Part shown: in pieces, positions 43,649 through 52,278 of the stretch
Position numbering within the stretch: position 1 is the stretch's first letter
How the letters are laid out: every line of letters starts with the position of its first letter
DNA from: Leucobacter aridicollis
GTDB lineage: Bacteria; Actinomycetota; Actinomycetes; Actinomycetales; Microbacteriaceae
NCBI RefSeq assembly: GCF_024399335.1
Contig: NZ_CP075339.1
Coordinates: forward strand, 2,480,001-2,544,000
Length of the DNA stretch: 64,000 nucleotides
Reading direction: 5' to 3'
The notes under the pieces: model-generated
Database searches by the model: none
What the model saw: only the letters and a program-made list of their open reading frames with translations
What the model was told of the DNA's origin: nothing
Made by a program: the position numbers and the translations under genes

Positions 43649-45106
43649 CTACCCTCCGTTGCCCTCAGGATCGTCTTCCGCGCGCGGATTCTTCGGCTTC
43701 GGAAGTGGAATGATCCCTGTCGTCGGAGGCGCCTCCTGCGGCGCCGAATCCCAGTTCGCTTCGAGCGGGTCAACGATCTCTGGCTCGCGCCGCAGCACGT
43801 CGAGCGGGGCCGTGAGAGTTTCGACCTGACCGCGCCTACTGTCGTCGAGGTTTGGGCGGCCTGCGTGAGTGATCCTCGGGCCGCCATCCCACCGCAGCCG
43901 CAGTTTGCGTTCGCTCATCAGCCATGCCATGCCAATTGCGAAAGCGATGAGCGCGGCGATCCCGCTGATCACGAACGTCGACCGCGGACCAAGCACGTCG
44001 GCCGCGGCGCCAACGAGTGGCGCGCCGATCGGCGTTCCCCCCATCAGGATCGCCATATAGAGCGCCAGCACGCGGCCTCTGACGGCGGGATCGGACGTGG
44101 TCTGGACGAAGCCGTTCGCGGTCGTGAGCATCGTCGAGGTCGCGAGGCCGAAGAACACAAGCGTCGCCGCGAAGAGCCAGAACGTCGGCATCGTCGCGCC
44201 GAGGAGACTCACGACGCCGAGGCCTCCGAAGGAGATGACAACGACGCGCATCCGGGCTGCCGGGCGCCTGGCTGCGAGAAGCGCCCCCGTCAGCGATCCA
44301 ATCGCGAGGATTGACGACAGTAAGCCGTAGTCCCCCGCCCCTCGCCCAAACTCGACCGCCATGGTTGACGACATCACCGGGAAGTTCATACTGAACGCGC
44401 CAACGAGGAACACCATCACAAAGATAACGAAAATGTCGTGGCGCCCCATGACGTACCGAAAGCCTGCAGAGAGCTGCCGCAGCTGCGACTCCCGCTTCGC
44501 ACCGCCAGCGGGCCGCTCATGCCTCGTCGTGATGAGTAGTAGCGCACCAAGCATGGCAAGAAATGAGGCCGCGTTGATCAGAAAGACCCAGCCCGAGCCG
44601 ATCGCTGCGATGAGCACGCCAGCAACCGCCGGGCCGACGAGACGGGCCGAGTTGAACGACGCCGAGTTGAGCGCAACCGCGTTCGAGAGCTGGTCGTTTC
44701 CGACGAGGTCCGAGACGAACGCCTGGCGCGACGTCGCGTCGAACGCGTTCACAATGCCGAGCCCAAGCGCGAATCCGTACAGGTGCCAGATTTCGGCAGC
44801 GCCAGTCACGAGCAGCAGCCCGAGGCCGAGCGCAAGCAGCATGAGCAGCGACTGCGTGACGAGCAGTACCTTGCGCCTGTCGAACCTGTCAGCGACCGCC
44901 CCGCTGAACGGAACGAGCAGCAGCTGTGGGCCGAACTGCAACGCCATCGTGATGCCCACTGCCGAGGCATTGTTGTCGGTCAGCTCGGTGAGGACGACCC
45001 AGTTCTGCGTGGTTGCCTGCATCCAGGCTCCCACATTCGAGATGAACGCTCCGAAGAACCAGATCCGATAGTTGCGGATGGAGAGTGATCGGAACGTACC
45101 TGACAC
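43649..45106 (-). CDS. MFS transporter, EntS/MFS_3 type
   Basis: 485-residue, 12-helix exporter-like protein of the major facilitator superfamily. GTG start at 45106 (MSGTFRSLSIRNYRIWFFGA). Motif A between helices 2 and 3 reads GAVADRFDRRKVLL; FVSDLVGNDQLSNAVALNSA is typical of MFS_3 exporters. A polar tail of about 75 residues follows the last helix. Downstream of HtpX/LemA on the same strand but separate. Substrate unknown. Confidence 0.92.
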   Translation of the reverse strand: MSGTFRSLSIRNYRIWFFGAFISNVGAWMQATTQNWVVLTELTDNNASAVGITMALQFGPQLLLVPFSGAVADRFDRRKVLLVTQSLLMLLALGLGLLLVTGAAEIWHLYGFALGLGIVNAFDATSRQAFVSDLVGNDQLSNAVALNSASFNSARLVGPAVAGVLIAAIGSGWVFLINAASFLAMLGALLLITTRHERPAGGAKRESQLRQLSAGFRYVMGRHDIFVIFVMVFLVGAFSMNFPVMSSTMAVEFGRGAGDYGLLSSILAIGSLTGALLAARRPAARMRVVVISFGGLGVVSLLGATMPTFWLFAATLVFFGLATSTMLTTANGFVQTTSDPAVRGRVLALYMAILMGGTPIGAPLVGAAADVLGPRSTFVISGIAALIAFAIGMAWLMSERKLRLRWDGGPRITHAGRPNLDDSRRGQVETLTAPLDVLRREPEIVDPLEANWDSAPQEAPPTTGIIPLPKPKNPRAEDDPEGNGG

Positions 45107-45161
45107 TGAGTAGACAACCCCCTTATTAGCTGTCCCCTACCCTACGCCTATTACGGCTGAG

Positions 45162-46034
45162 TTACATCTTCCCGCCCATATCGAGCAGCCTGCGGATCCT
45201 GTCGGGAATCGGCGGGTGCGTCGCGAAGAGGCGCTGCATCACGCCCGGCTTCAGCGGATCCGCGATCCACAGGTGCGCCATGCTCGACTGCTGCTTCTGT
45301 AGCGGCCTGCCGTACTCTGACAGCTTGTGCAGTGCGCTCGCAAGCGCCTCGGGGTGGCGAGTCGTGAGCGCCCCTGTGGCGTCGGCGAGGTACTCGCGCT
45401 GCCTCGACACGGCGAGCTGCACCATGCTCGCAACGAGTGGCGCAACGAGCATCGCGACGAGCCCAAAGATCAAAACGACCGGGTTGTTATTGTTGTTATT
45501 TCGGCCAAAGAACGCCATGCGCACGAGCATGTCGGCGATCATGCCAACCGCCACGGTGAGCCCATACACGATCATCGATACGCGAATGTCGTAGTTGCGC
45601 ACGTGCCCGAGCTCGTGCGCCATGACGCCCTCAAGCTCTGCGTCAGTCATGATGTCGAGCAGACCCGTCGTCGCGGCGACGATCGCGTGATCGGGGTCGC
45701 GGCCGGTTGCAAACGCGTTTGGTGCAGGGTCGTTGACAATGTAGACCTCTGGCATCGGCATACCAGTGGTGATCGCCAGGTTCTCGACGACGCGATAAAG
45801 CCGCGGGTTGTCATGCGGGCCGATCTGTACAGCCCCGCTCATCGAGACGGCCTGCTTGCCAGCCATGAAGTACTGGATGAGCGCGTACACGAGGGCGAAC
45901 CCCATGACAGCTATAACGATCCCAGGTGACTGGTAGATCGCCGATGCGAGCCAGCCCAGACCACCAACGATGCCGAGGAACAGCACGATGATGAGGGCGC
46001 TATTGATCTTGTTCCGGCGAATGGCGCTATACAC
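45162..46034 (-). CDS. htpX: Membrane zinc metalloprotease HtpX (M48)
   Basis: 290-residue membrane protease for quality control of membrane proteins. Two N-terminal helices (about 15-55), zinc motif HELGH in MAHELGHVRNYDI (about 140), two more helices, the third zinc ligand Glu in REYLADATGAL, and the C-terminal FATHPPIPDRIRRL. Directly after lemA (27 bases), the common LemA-HtpX pairing. Confidence 0.96.
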   Translation of the reverse strand: MYSAIRRNKINSALIIVLFLGIVGGLGWLASAIYQSPGIVIAVMGFALVYALIQYFMAGKQAVSMSGAVQIGPHDNPRLYRVVENLAITTGMPMPEVYIVNDPAPNAFATGRDPDHAIVAATTGLLDIMTDAELEGVMAHELGHVRNYDIRVSMIVYGLTVAVGMIADMLVRMAFFGRNNNNNNPVVLIFGLVAMLVAPLVASMVQLAVSRQREYLADATGALTTRHPEALASALHKLSEYGRPLQKQQSSMAHLWIADPLKPGVMQRLFATHPPIPDRIRRLLDMGGKM

Positions 46035-46061
46035 GCTGGCTCCTCCTGGGAGTCGCTTGGG

Positions 46062-46631
46062 TTAGAACTGGATGCGCGGGGGCTCAGCGATTGCCGCCGC
46101 GTCGTCGACCTCGAAGAAGTCGCGCTGCGTAAAGCCGAACGGACCGGCGAGAAGGTTGTTCGGGAACACCTGAATCTTCGTGTTCAGCTCGCGCACTCCG
46201 CCGTTGTAGAAGCGGCGCGATGCCTGCACCTTGTTCTCGGTGTCGACGAGCTCCGCCTGCAGCTGGAGGAAGTTCTGGCTCGCCTGCAACTGCGGGTAGG
46301 CCTCTGCGACAGCGAAGATGCTCTTCAGCGCCGACTGCATGTGGTTCTCAGCGATTGAGGCCTCGACAGGCCCCTGTGCCGAGATTGTCTCGGCACGCGC
46401 CTTCGTGACGGAGTCGAACACACCCTGTTCGTGTGCGGCGTAGCCCTTCACCGTCTCGACGAGAGCCGGGATCAGGTCTGCTCGGCGCTTCAGCTGGACA
46501 GTAATGTCGCTCCACGCCTCTTCAACGCGCACGCGGAGCGTGACGAGTGAGTTGTAGGTAGCCCAGAGGTAGATGCCTGCGATGAGCACGAGGGCGACGA
46601 CGACGAGCGTGATGACCAATCCGGTTGACAT
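46062..46631 (-). CDS. lemA: LemA family protein
   Basis: 189 residues: one N-terminal membrane helix (about 5-25) with the rest outside, mainly helical. Family pattern YNSLVTLRVRVEEAWSDITV, QLKRRADLIPALVETVKGYA (about 45-65) and NGGVRELNTKIQVFPNNLLA near the end. TAGTAT lies six bases before ATG 46631, leaderless-like. Co-transcribed with htpX; LemA is often a partner of membrane proteases. Confidence 0.96.
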   Translation of the reverse strand: MSTGLVITLVVVALVLIAGIYLWATYNSLVTLRVRVEEAWSDITVQLKRRADLIPALVETVKGYAAHEQGVFDSVTKARAETISAQGPVEASIAENHMQSALKSIFAVAEAYPQLQASQNFLQLQAELVDTENKVQASRRFYNGGVRELNTKIQVFPNNLLAGPFGFTQRDFFEVDDAAAIAEPPRIQF

Positions 46632-46685
46632 AGCTGAATACTAGCGCGGGACCTCATGAATCTGCTGTGAGAGTGCGGGCGCGTG

Positions 46686-48011
46686 TCACTCCCCCAGCAC
46701 GCGGTCGAGGTAGGGGTTTGTGAACAGCCGTTCCGGATCCAGCTGGTCGCGAATCGCGACAAACTCGCCGAACTTTGGATAGCGCTCACTCAGGTCTCGG
46801 GCGCCGAGCGTATGCATCTTGCCCCAGTGCGGGCGCCCCGCGTGCGCGGCGAGCACGGCCTCCGCCTCACGGAAGTAGTTGTCCTCGCGATCCTTCCAAT
46901 ACCTGTGCACTGCAACGTATCCGCTCTCACGTCCGTGCGCCGTCGAAAGCAGCAGATCGTCGGCGGCTGCGGCGCGCACCTCGATGGGGAACGAGACACG
47001 GAACTTTCGCCGCTCAATCAGCGCTTTCAGCTCGCGCAGCGCAGAAGGCACAGCCTCGAGGGGCACCGAGTACTCCATTTCGCGGAAGTGCACGCGCCTG
47101 TTCGTCACATAGACCCGGTGTGATTCATCGATGTAGTCGCGTTCGCTCGACACCGTCTGAATGGCGCGATTCACTGACGGGGTGGAGGCGGGGACCCAGC
47201 GTTCGAACCCAACCACTGCCCCGAGCATCGTGTTGTTCACGACTTCTTCGTCGATGTAGCGAGAGACGCGACCGAGCGGCCGTGCGCCGCTCCCTTCCGG
47301 CCCCAGCGCCGGATCGATAGGCATTCGAGTGTTCGTCTTCGTCCGGGCGCCAGTCGTGTGTGGGAACCAGTAGAACTCGAAGTGGTCGACCGAACGGTTC
47401 CGGTCGACGTACTCGTCGAGCACTGCGTCAAGAGATTCAGGGGCCTCAACCGCGCGGAGCAGGTAGCGAGGAACGCACTGGATCGTCACTGTCACCAGCA
47501 CCCCAAGCGCACCGAGACCGAGCGCGACAGCCGGGAGGAGTTCTGGGTTCTCCGTTTCGGAGACGGTCAACAGCTCGCCTGTTCCGGTCACGAGGGTCGC
47601 ACCGACCACACCCGTCGAGATGCCGCCAAGGCCAAGACCTGTGCCGTGCGTTCCGGTCTGGGTCGCACCGGTGATCGTTTGCTTATCGATGTCGCCCATG
47701 TTCGCGAGCGCCAGTCCGAGCGGGCCGAGGATCGCGGGGAGTTCCCAGAGGTGGGTTCCCGCCCACAGCGTCACTCGGCCAGCAGCCGGATCAGCCGACA
47801 CGAGCCCGCGCATGCGATTCATCCCAAGCCGAATGCCGTCTGTTGCTCCGATCGCGGTGAAGCTGTGCGACGCCCCGATCGGCTTCACCGTGTGCCCGGT
47901 GTCGCGAGCGCGTTCGACGGTGGCGATAATCTGTTCGGCTGACCGGGGAAAAACCTCAGTGGCGGGCGTCGACGACTCAGTTCGCGCCCAGTTGTGCCAG
48001 CGCTTGCTCAT
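46686..48011 (-). CDS. FAD-dependent sugar-1,4-lactone oxidase
   Basis: 441-residue VAO-type flavoprotein like D-arabinono-1,4-lactone or L-gulono-1,4-lactone oxidase. FAD-binding half at about 10-175: TVKPIGASHSFTAIGATDGI and NMGDIDKQTITGATQTGTHG, where the His of GTHG is a flavin ligand in related enzymes. The ALO domain follows, ending in HWGKMHTLGARDLSERYPKF and FTNPYLDRVLG. ATG 48011 overlaps the previous gene by four bases (ATGA), so the two enzymes are coupled. Confidence 0.92.
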   Translation of the reverse strand: MSKRWHNWARTESSTPATEVFPRSAEQIIATVERARDTGHTVKPIGASHSFTAIGATDGIRLGMNRMRGLVSADPAAGRVTLWAGTHLWELPAILGPLGLALANMGDIDKQTITGATQTGTHGTGLGLGGISTGVVGATLVTGTGELLTVSETENPELLPAVALGLGALGVLVTVTIQCVPRYLLRAVEAPESLDAVLDEYVDRNRSVDHFEFYWFPHTTGARTKTNTRMPIDPALGPEGSGARPLGRVSRYIDEEVVNNTMLGAVVGFERWVPASTPSVNRAIQTVSSERDYIDESHRVYVTNRRVHFREMEYSVPLEAVPSALRELKALIERRKFRVSFPIEVRAAAADDLLLSTAHGRESGYVAVHRYWKDREDNYFREAEAVLAAHAGRPHWGKMHTLGARDLSERYPKFGEFVAIRDQLDPERLFTNPYLDRVLGE

Positions 48012-49258
48012 AGGAAGCATTTCCCTTCTCCGCGGTACGTGGGGAGCGGATCGCCGGCAACGTCGCCCGCGACGGGCACGACCGTGTTCGTGTGCTCCAT
48101 TGGCTCCCCAGACTTTGTGTGCCGCAGCCAGACGCGATCGCCAACGCGCAGCTCTCGCGCGGCGGCCCCGCTCACGGGCGTCTGCACTTCGCCCGCAGCC
48201 TCGCGTGGCGCGTACCGCAGCCCTTCGGGCCAGGTGAGCTGCGGCAGCCGATCCTCACCCGCCGGCCCCGAGGCGATCCAGCCGCCCCCGAGCAGCGTCG
48301 CAGTGTCGGCGTTCGGCCGCCGAACGACGTCGAGCGCGAATGCGACTGCCGGCGCTGGCGTGAACGACCTGTAGTTGTCGAACAGGTGCGGCCCAAACAG
48401 ACCGCTCCCTGCCGCGACCTCGGTAATGCCTCCCTCGGCGACGGTGCTCTCGATCGAGCCTGTGCCCCCGCCATTCACGAACTCGAGGTCGACGATATCG
48501 CGCACGCGCTGCAGCGCTTCGGCCCGCCTGTCGACGAGCTCGGCCCGGCTCGCTCGCTGCATCGCGCGCATCACAAGGCCGGACGCAGGTTTGCCGACGG
48601 GCTCGTCGCCGACACCGGCGATCTGAGCCTCGTACGACATGATGCCAGCGATTGTGAATCCCTTGCGGCCGAGGATGTGCTCGGCGAACTCGCGGAGTCC
48701 CTCCGCCGTGAAGATCGGGCTACGAAAGACGCCGATATGTCCGAGCACTCGGCTGCGCCAGGAAGCATCGAAATCAAGGCAGAGCCTGATGTCTGGGCGT
48801 TTGTCTGGCGCGACGACTGAATCGATGAGGTCAAGCTGTGCTGGGCTGTCGACCATCAGGGTGACGCGTTCGGCGGCCCGGGGGTCTGCGGCGAGCGCGG
48901 CGATCGCGGCGCGGTCGGCGGTTGGATAGGCGACGACGATATCGTCGATCGTTTCACTCAGCCAGTTCGCCTCGGCGAGCGAGTAGCCGAGCACGCCCGC
49001 ATATCCAGGGAGTGCGAGCACCGCATCGAGCACTTCTCGCACGCGGACTGATTTGGATGCGACCCTGATAGGGAGTCCCCCTGCACGACGGAGCATGTCG
49101 TGGGCGTTGTAGCTCAACGCCTCCGTGTTGACTGCGACGACGGGGGCCGAATGCTCCCGTGTTGCCGTGGTCATGCCTGCCCAGTAGTTATCAGGAGAGA
49201 GCCATGGGGAGCGGTCGGCTGACGCGCGCAGCTCCGATGCCGCGAGATCGAGGGTCAT
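48008..49258 (-). CDS. PLP-dependent amino acid deaminase/aldolase, alanine racemase fold
   Basis: 416-residue fold-type III PLP protein. PLP lysine in RVASKSVRVREVL (about 66), the D-threonine aldolase/D-serine dehydratase-like C-domain starts near 290. Members are annotated as amino acid deaminase/aldolase and are often paired with D-arabinono-lactone oxidase in actinobacteria, as here. TAGAAT lies six bases before ATG 49258 (leaderless). Actual substrate unknown. Confidence 0.88.
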   Translation of the reverse strand: MTLDLAASELRASADRSPWLSPDNYWAGMTTATREHSAPVVAVNTEALSYNAHDMLRRAGGLPIRVASKSVRVREVLDAVLALPGYAGVLGYSLAEANWLSETIDDIVVAYPTADRAAIAALAADPRAAERVTLMVDSPAQLDLIDSVVAPDKRPDIRLCLDFDASWRSRVLGHIGVFRSPIFTAEGLREFAEHILGRKGFTIAGIMSYEAQIAGVGDEPVGKPASGLVMRAMQRASRAELVDRRAEALQRVRDIVDLEFVNGGGTGSIESTVAEGGITEVAAGSGLFGPHLFDNYRSFTPAPAVAFALDVVRRPNADTATLLGGGWIASGPAGEDRLPQLTWPEGLRYAPREAAGEVQTPVSGAAARELRVGDRVWLRHTKSGEPMEHTNTVVPVAGDVAGDPLPTYRGEGKCFL

Positions 49259-49305
49259 GGCTGCATTCTAGTCCCGCTGCTGGGGCGCTCCGCGAGGCCT
49301 TGTCG

Positions 49306-49416
49306 TTATTCTCCAGCGTCGCGCTTGCGCCCGCGCTTGATGCGGAACTGCGTGTAGATGCCGGCGACAATTGCCGCGAGTAACAGGATGACGAGCAGTG
49401 CTTTCGCGAAGGCCAT
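49306..49416 (-). CDS. 36-residue membrane peptide, unknown
   Basis: ATG 49416 to TAA 49306 encodes MAFAKALLVILLLAAIVAGI followed by YTQFRIKRGRKRDAGE: one hydrophobic helix then a strongly basic tail, so a single-pass protein with positive-inside topology is likely. It is 47 bases upstream of the deaminase/aldolase start and on the same strand. Small size means chance cannot be excluded, but composition is convincing. Confidence 0.55.
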   Translation of the reverse strand: MAFAKALLVILLLAAIVAGIYTQFRIKRGRKRDAGE

Positions 49417-49448
49417 AGAGCCAGGGTAGCCGCCCGCGACGGATCTAC

Positions 49449-49484
49449 TTGACCTTGACACAGTGTCAAGGTGTTGGGTATTGA
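49449..49484 (+). promoter_or_regulatory. Promoter with perfect 21-bp palindromic MerR-type operator
   Basis: TTGACC (49449-49454) overlaps a perfect palindrome at 49452-49472: arms ACCTTGACAC and GTGTCAAGGT around a central A. A TATTGA box (49479-49484) lies 18 bases after the inner TTGACA. MerR proteins bind such palindromes inside promoter spacers. The HEAT-MerR operon starts 27 bases after the palindrome. Confidence 0.75.
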
Positions 49485-49499
49485 TGAAAGGAGTTCATC

Positions 49500-50195
49500 A
49501 TGCACACCACCCCACACGCCCAGCCACAGCCTTCCGCACGCCGCCCCGAGGAGGCGCTCGCTGTTGCTCTCACCTCTCCGAACAGCTCGGCGCGGCTCCA
49601 AGCAGCAATGACGGCCGGAAGCCGCCCCCGCGCCGAGTACGTCGAAGTCCTCGTGGCGCGCTCAGGCGTCGAGCCAGACTTTTCAGTCAGGGAGACGCTG
49701 ACCTGGGCGCTCACCCAGCACCCTGTCGACGACGTCCTCCCCCGCGTGCTCGAAGAGCTTCGCAGCGCAGTACCTCGCGCCGTGGCGCAGGCGCTGCACA
49801 CAGTCTCAAAGCTCGGCGACGAACGAGCCTGGCCTGCGATCACGCATGCCCACCTTCACTCGCCGGACGATGAGATAGCCCGCACGGCGTGGCGTGCAGC
49901 GGCAGCAGTGGCCCCGGAGAGCGCGCACCACGCCCTCGCCGTTGAACTCGCTCGCGAGCTTGGCCGCGGCGACATTGACACGATGCGCAGCCTCAGCAGG
50001 GCGCTCGCGACACTCGGCGAGGCTGCGGCCGGGCCGGTCTCCGCCGCAGCTGCGCTTCGGGGAGGCGACGCGGCAGTTGCCTCCCACGCAGGTGCGACCG
50101 AACGACTCATCGCTGATCCTGACGCAGCGTTCGCGTTCGACCCCGCCGACGCAGCCCGCTACGCCCGGGCGTTCTCAGCAACCTCGGGGAACTAG
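49500..50195 (+). CDS. HEAT-repeat protein
   Basis: 231-residue soluble all-helical protein. ATG 49500 follows AAAGGAG. Helical pairs at about 60-90 (FSVRETLTWALTQHPVDDVL), 90-120 (SAVPRAVAQALHTVSKLGDE) and 120-150 (DDEIARTAWRAAAAVAPESA) have the spacing and Ala/Leu/Arg pattern of HEAT/PBS-lyase repeats, which mediate protein contacts. No catalytic residues. One base separates its stop from the MerR-HEAT gene, so the products probably act together (inference). Confidence 0.85.
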   Translation: MHTTPHAQPQPSARRPEEALAVALTSPNSSARLQAAMTAGSRPRAEYVEVLVARSGVEPDFSVRETLTWALTQHPVDDVLPRVLEELRSAVPRAVAQALHTVSKLGDERAWPAITHAHLHSPDDEIARTAWRAAAAVAPESAHHALAVELARELGRGDIDTMRSLSRALATLGEAAAGPVSAAAALRGGDAAVASHAGATERLIADPDAAFAFDPADAARYARAFSATSGN

Positions 50196-50196
50196 C

Positions 50197-51192
50197 GTGC
50201 GCATCGGCGAAGCCTCCGAGCGTTCGGGTGTCAGCGCCCGAATGCTCAGGCACTACGAGCGGCTGGGGCTCATCACTCCAGCCGCTCGCACCCCAAACGG
50301 GTACCGAGATTACAGTGCGACAGATCTCATGCGACTCACGCAGATCGAAGGCCTCCGAGCACTCGGTATGAGCCTCAGCCAAGTTGCCGACGCGCTCGCA
50401 GACGCGACAACGACCCCAGACGCCCTCATCGCAGACCTGGCCGCGCAGGCGCAGGAGCGCATCGACCGAGACACGGCGCTGCTCGCCAGACTGCACACGC
50501 TCGCTTCAGTGTCCCCTGGCGATTGGGAAGCCGCGCTCACCGCAGTTCGACTCGCACGCGGCCTCGAATCCCCCATCGCAGGCGAACGGCAGCGCGCGGC
50601 GCTCGAACTTGGCGCCAGCTCTCAGGCGACATCGGCTGCCCATCTCGTCGAGGCGCTCCTCTCAGAGAAGACCACGAACGCTGCCGGTGCGCTGAGGTGG
50701 GCGATCGCGCAGTCAGGGGGCGGCCCCGAGCAGTTGCGGCAGGCGCTCGGCGACCCGGATCCTGACAGGCGTCTCCGCGCTCTCACAGCGGTCGCCGACT
50801 TTCCTGGCGATGCAGCGACGGAGTTGCTGCTTGAACTCCTCGCTGACCCAGTTGCTCGAGTACGCCAGCATGCGGCCCTCGCAGCGGGAGCGCGCGGACA
50901 TGCGGCGGCGGTTCCCGAGCTCATGGCGCTCTTGACGCACGGCCCGCGCGACGTCGAAGCGGCGGAGGCCCTCGCCGTGATCGCGCACGCACAACACCGC
51001 GAGACAGAGATTCTTGCTGGTCTCACCGCTGCGCTTGACGCCGCGGACACGACGAGCGCCGCCCGCGGCAGGCTCACGCAGGCGCTCGGGGAGTTTGAGT
51101 CGACGGCAGCCACCGCGATCCTCACAGGGCTCGCAGCAGATAAGGACCGCGCTGTCGCCCGGATCGCCACATACTTGCTGGGGCGGGAGTGA
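50197..51192 (+). CDS. MerR-family regulator fused to HEAT repeats
   Basis: 331 residues. N-terminal MerR winged helix (about 1-70: RIGEASERSGVSARMLRHYE, NGYRDYSATDLMRLTQIEGL) and coiled helix to about 115 (AQAQERIDRDTALLARLHTL). In place of a usual small effector domain, residues about 140-331 form HEAT-like repeats (DPDPDRRLRALTAVADFPGD, DPVARVRQHAALAAGARGHA). GTG 50197 is one base after the HEAT-gene stop. Likely binds the 21-bp palindrome at 49452-49472 and senses a protein partner, possibly the HEAT protein itself (inference). Confidence 0.88.
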   Translation: MRIGEASERSGVSARMLRHYERLGLITPAARTPNGYRDYSATDLMRLTQIEGLRALGMSLSQVADALADATTTPDALIADLAAQAQERIDRDTALLARLHTLASVSPGDWEAALTAVRLARGLESPIAGERQRAALELGASSQATSAAHLVEALLSEKTTNAAGALRWAIAQSGGGPEQLRQALGDPDPDRRLRALTAVADFPGDAATELLLELLADPVARVRQHAALAAGARGHAAAVPELMALLTHGPRDVEAAEALAVIAHAQHRETEILAGLTAALDAADTTSAARGRLTQALGEFESTAATAILTGLAADKDRAVARIATYLLGRE

Positions 51193-51213
51193 TAGTCGGG
51201 CTGCTCGCCGCCG

Positions 51214-51307
51214 GCCGTATCCGCGGGATCGACGCACCCTATCCCCCAGACCCTCAGAAAGCTACATAGATACTGCAGATTCCAGGGGTTGGGGTTGGGG
51301 TTGACGC
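51214..51307. repeat. Intergenic repeat copy 1 (51-kb array)
   Basis: From GCCGTATCC to GTTGACGC. Shares GGGATCGACGCACCC and CTACATAGATACTGCAGATT with copies 2 and 3. This copy has three GGGG runs separated by TT near its right end. The region 51193-51637 between convergent genes is filled by these copies and spacers; no gene seen. Confidence 0.9.
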
Positions 51308-51360
51308 GCTCCGGCCTGGAGTAGACCCGTGTCAGCTCACGCCCCTGACAGACAGCACCA

Positions 51361-51447
51361 GCCGTATCCATGGGATCGACGCACCCAATCCCCCAGGCCC
51401 TCAAAACCTACATAGATACTGCAGATTCCAAGAGTTGAGGTTGACGC
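51361..51447. repeat. Intergenic repeat copy 2
   Basis: Same orientation as copy 1, 147 bases further on. About 80 aligned bases with few changes; right end reads AGAGTTGAGGTTGACGC. Confidence 0.9.
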
Positions 51448-51474
51448 CTGCAGACCCCGAGCCAAGCGGCACCA

Positions 51475-51553
51475 GCCGTGTCCATGGGATCGACGCACCC
51501 AATGCCCCAGACTCTAGGAACCTACATAGTTACTGCAGATTCCAAGAGTTGGG
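51475..51553. repeat. Intergenic repeat copy 3
   Basis: Same orientation, 114 bases after copy 2. Left end GCCGTGTCCATGGGATCGAC, right end TGCAGATTCCAAGAGTTGGG. Confidence 0.9.
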
Positions 51554-51637
51554 ACAGTGGCGCTGGGGCAGTGAAGTTGAGACCGTGAGATCGGGGCAGT
51601 GAGGTTGGGGCAGAGGAGGTCGTGAGCGCGACGGGTC

Positions 51638-52276
51638 CTAGCCCTCGAGGTCGACCGCGAACTCCGCGCCTGTCTTCTCGCGCACTTCCGCCTCGGAGTG
51701 GCCGGGGGCGATCCGCCTGAGGGTCAGTGCCCCATCGGCGATGTCAAAGACTGCAAGGTCGGAGATGATGCGGTCGACGACGCCGACGCCCGTGAGCGGT
51801 AGGTCGCACTCAGTGACGATCTTTGGTGAGCCGTCTTTCGCGACGTGCTCGGTAATCACGATCACCCGCGGAGTCCCAGCGACGAGGTCCATCGCCCCGC
51901 CCATACCTTTCACGAGCTTGCCCGGGATCGTCCAGTTCGCGAGGTCGCCGTTGCCTGCAACTTGCAGAGCGCCAAGGATCGCGGTCTGCACATGTCCCCC
52001 ACGAATCATGCCGAACGAGGTCGCAGAGTCGAAGATCGAGGCCCCGGGGACAAGCGTCACAGTCTGCTTGCCCGCATTGATGAGGTCTGCGTCTTCCTCC
52101 CCCTCGTAGGGGAACGGCCCCATGCCCAGGATGCCGTTCTCGCTCTGAAGCATGACGCTGACACCGGCGGGCAGATGATTTGCAACAAGCGTCGGAATGC
52201 CGATGCCAAGGTTCACGTACTGGCCGTCTTCAAGCTCTGCCGCGGCGATCGCGGCCATCTCATCACGAGTCCACAT
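51638..52276 (-). CDS. 3-oxoacid CoA-transferase subunit B
   Basis: 212 residues. Catalytic Glu in the motif [12 protein letters not shown] (about 45-56); [13 protein letters not shown] near 23 and GGAMDLVAG near 125 are family signatures. With subunit A (two bases upstream) it moves CoA from a donor such as succinyl-CoA to a 3-oxo acid such as acetoacetate or 3-oxoadipate. No aromatic-pathway genes adjoin, so acetoacetate is favoured by the 3-hydroxybutyrate-dehydrogenase-like gene at 61971. Confidence 0.93.
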   Translation of the reverse strand: MWTRDEMAAIAAAELEDGQYVNLGIGIPTLVANHLPAGVSVMLQSENGILGMGPFPYEGEEDADLINAGKQTVTLVPGASIFDSATSFGMIRGGHVQTAILGALQVAGNGDLANWTIPGKLVKGMGGAMDLVAGTPRVIVITEHVAKDGSPKIVTECDLPLTGVGVVDRIISDLAVFDIADGALTLRRIAPGHSEAEVREKTGAEFAVDLEG

Positions 52277-52278
52277 GG

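Noticed and set aside
51287..51302. G-quadruplex in repeat copy 1
   Set aside because: Only three adjacent GGGG runs on this strand and not shared by copies 2 and 3.
50622..51404. Minus-strand frame with repeated WGIGCVDP motifs
   Set aside because: The repetition comes from the intergenic DNA repeats; the rest is antisense to the MerR-HEAT gene.
51214..51553. CRISPR array
   Set aside because: Only three long repeat copies with unequal spacing (147 and 114 bases between starts) and no cas genes.
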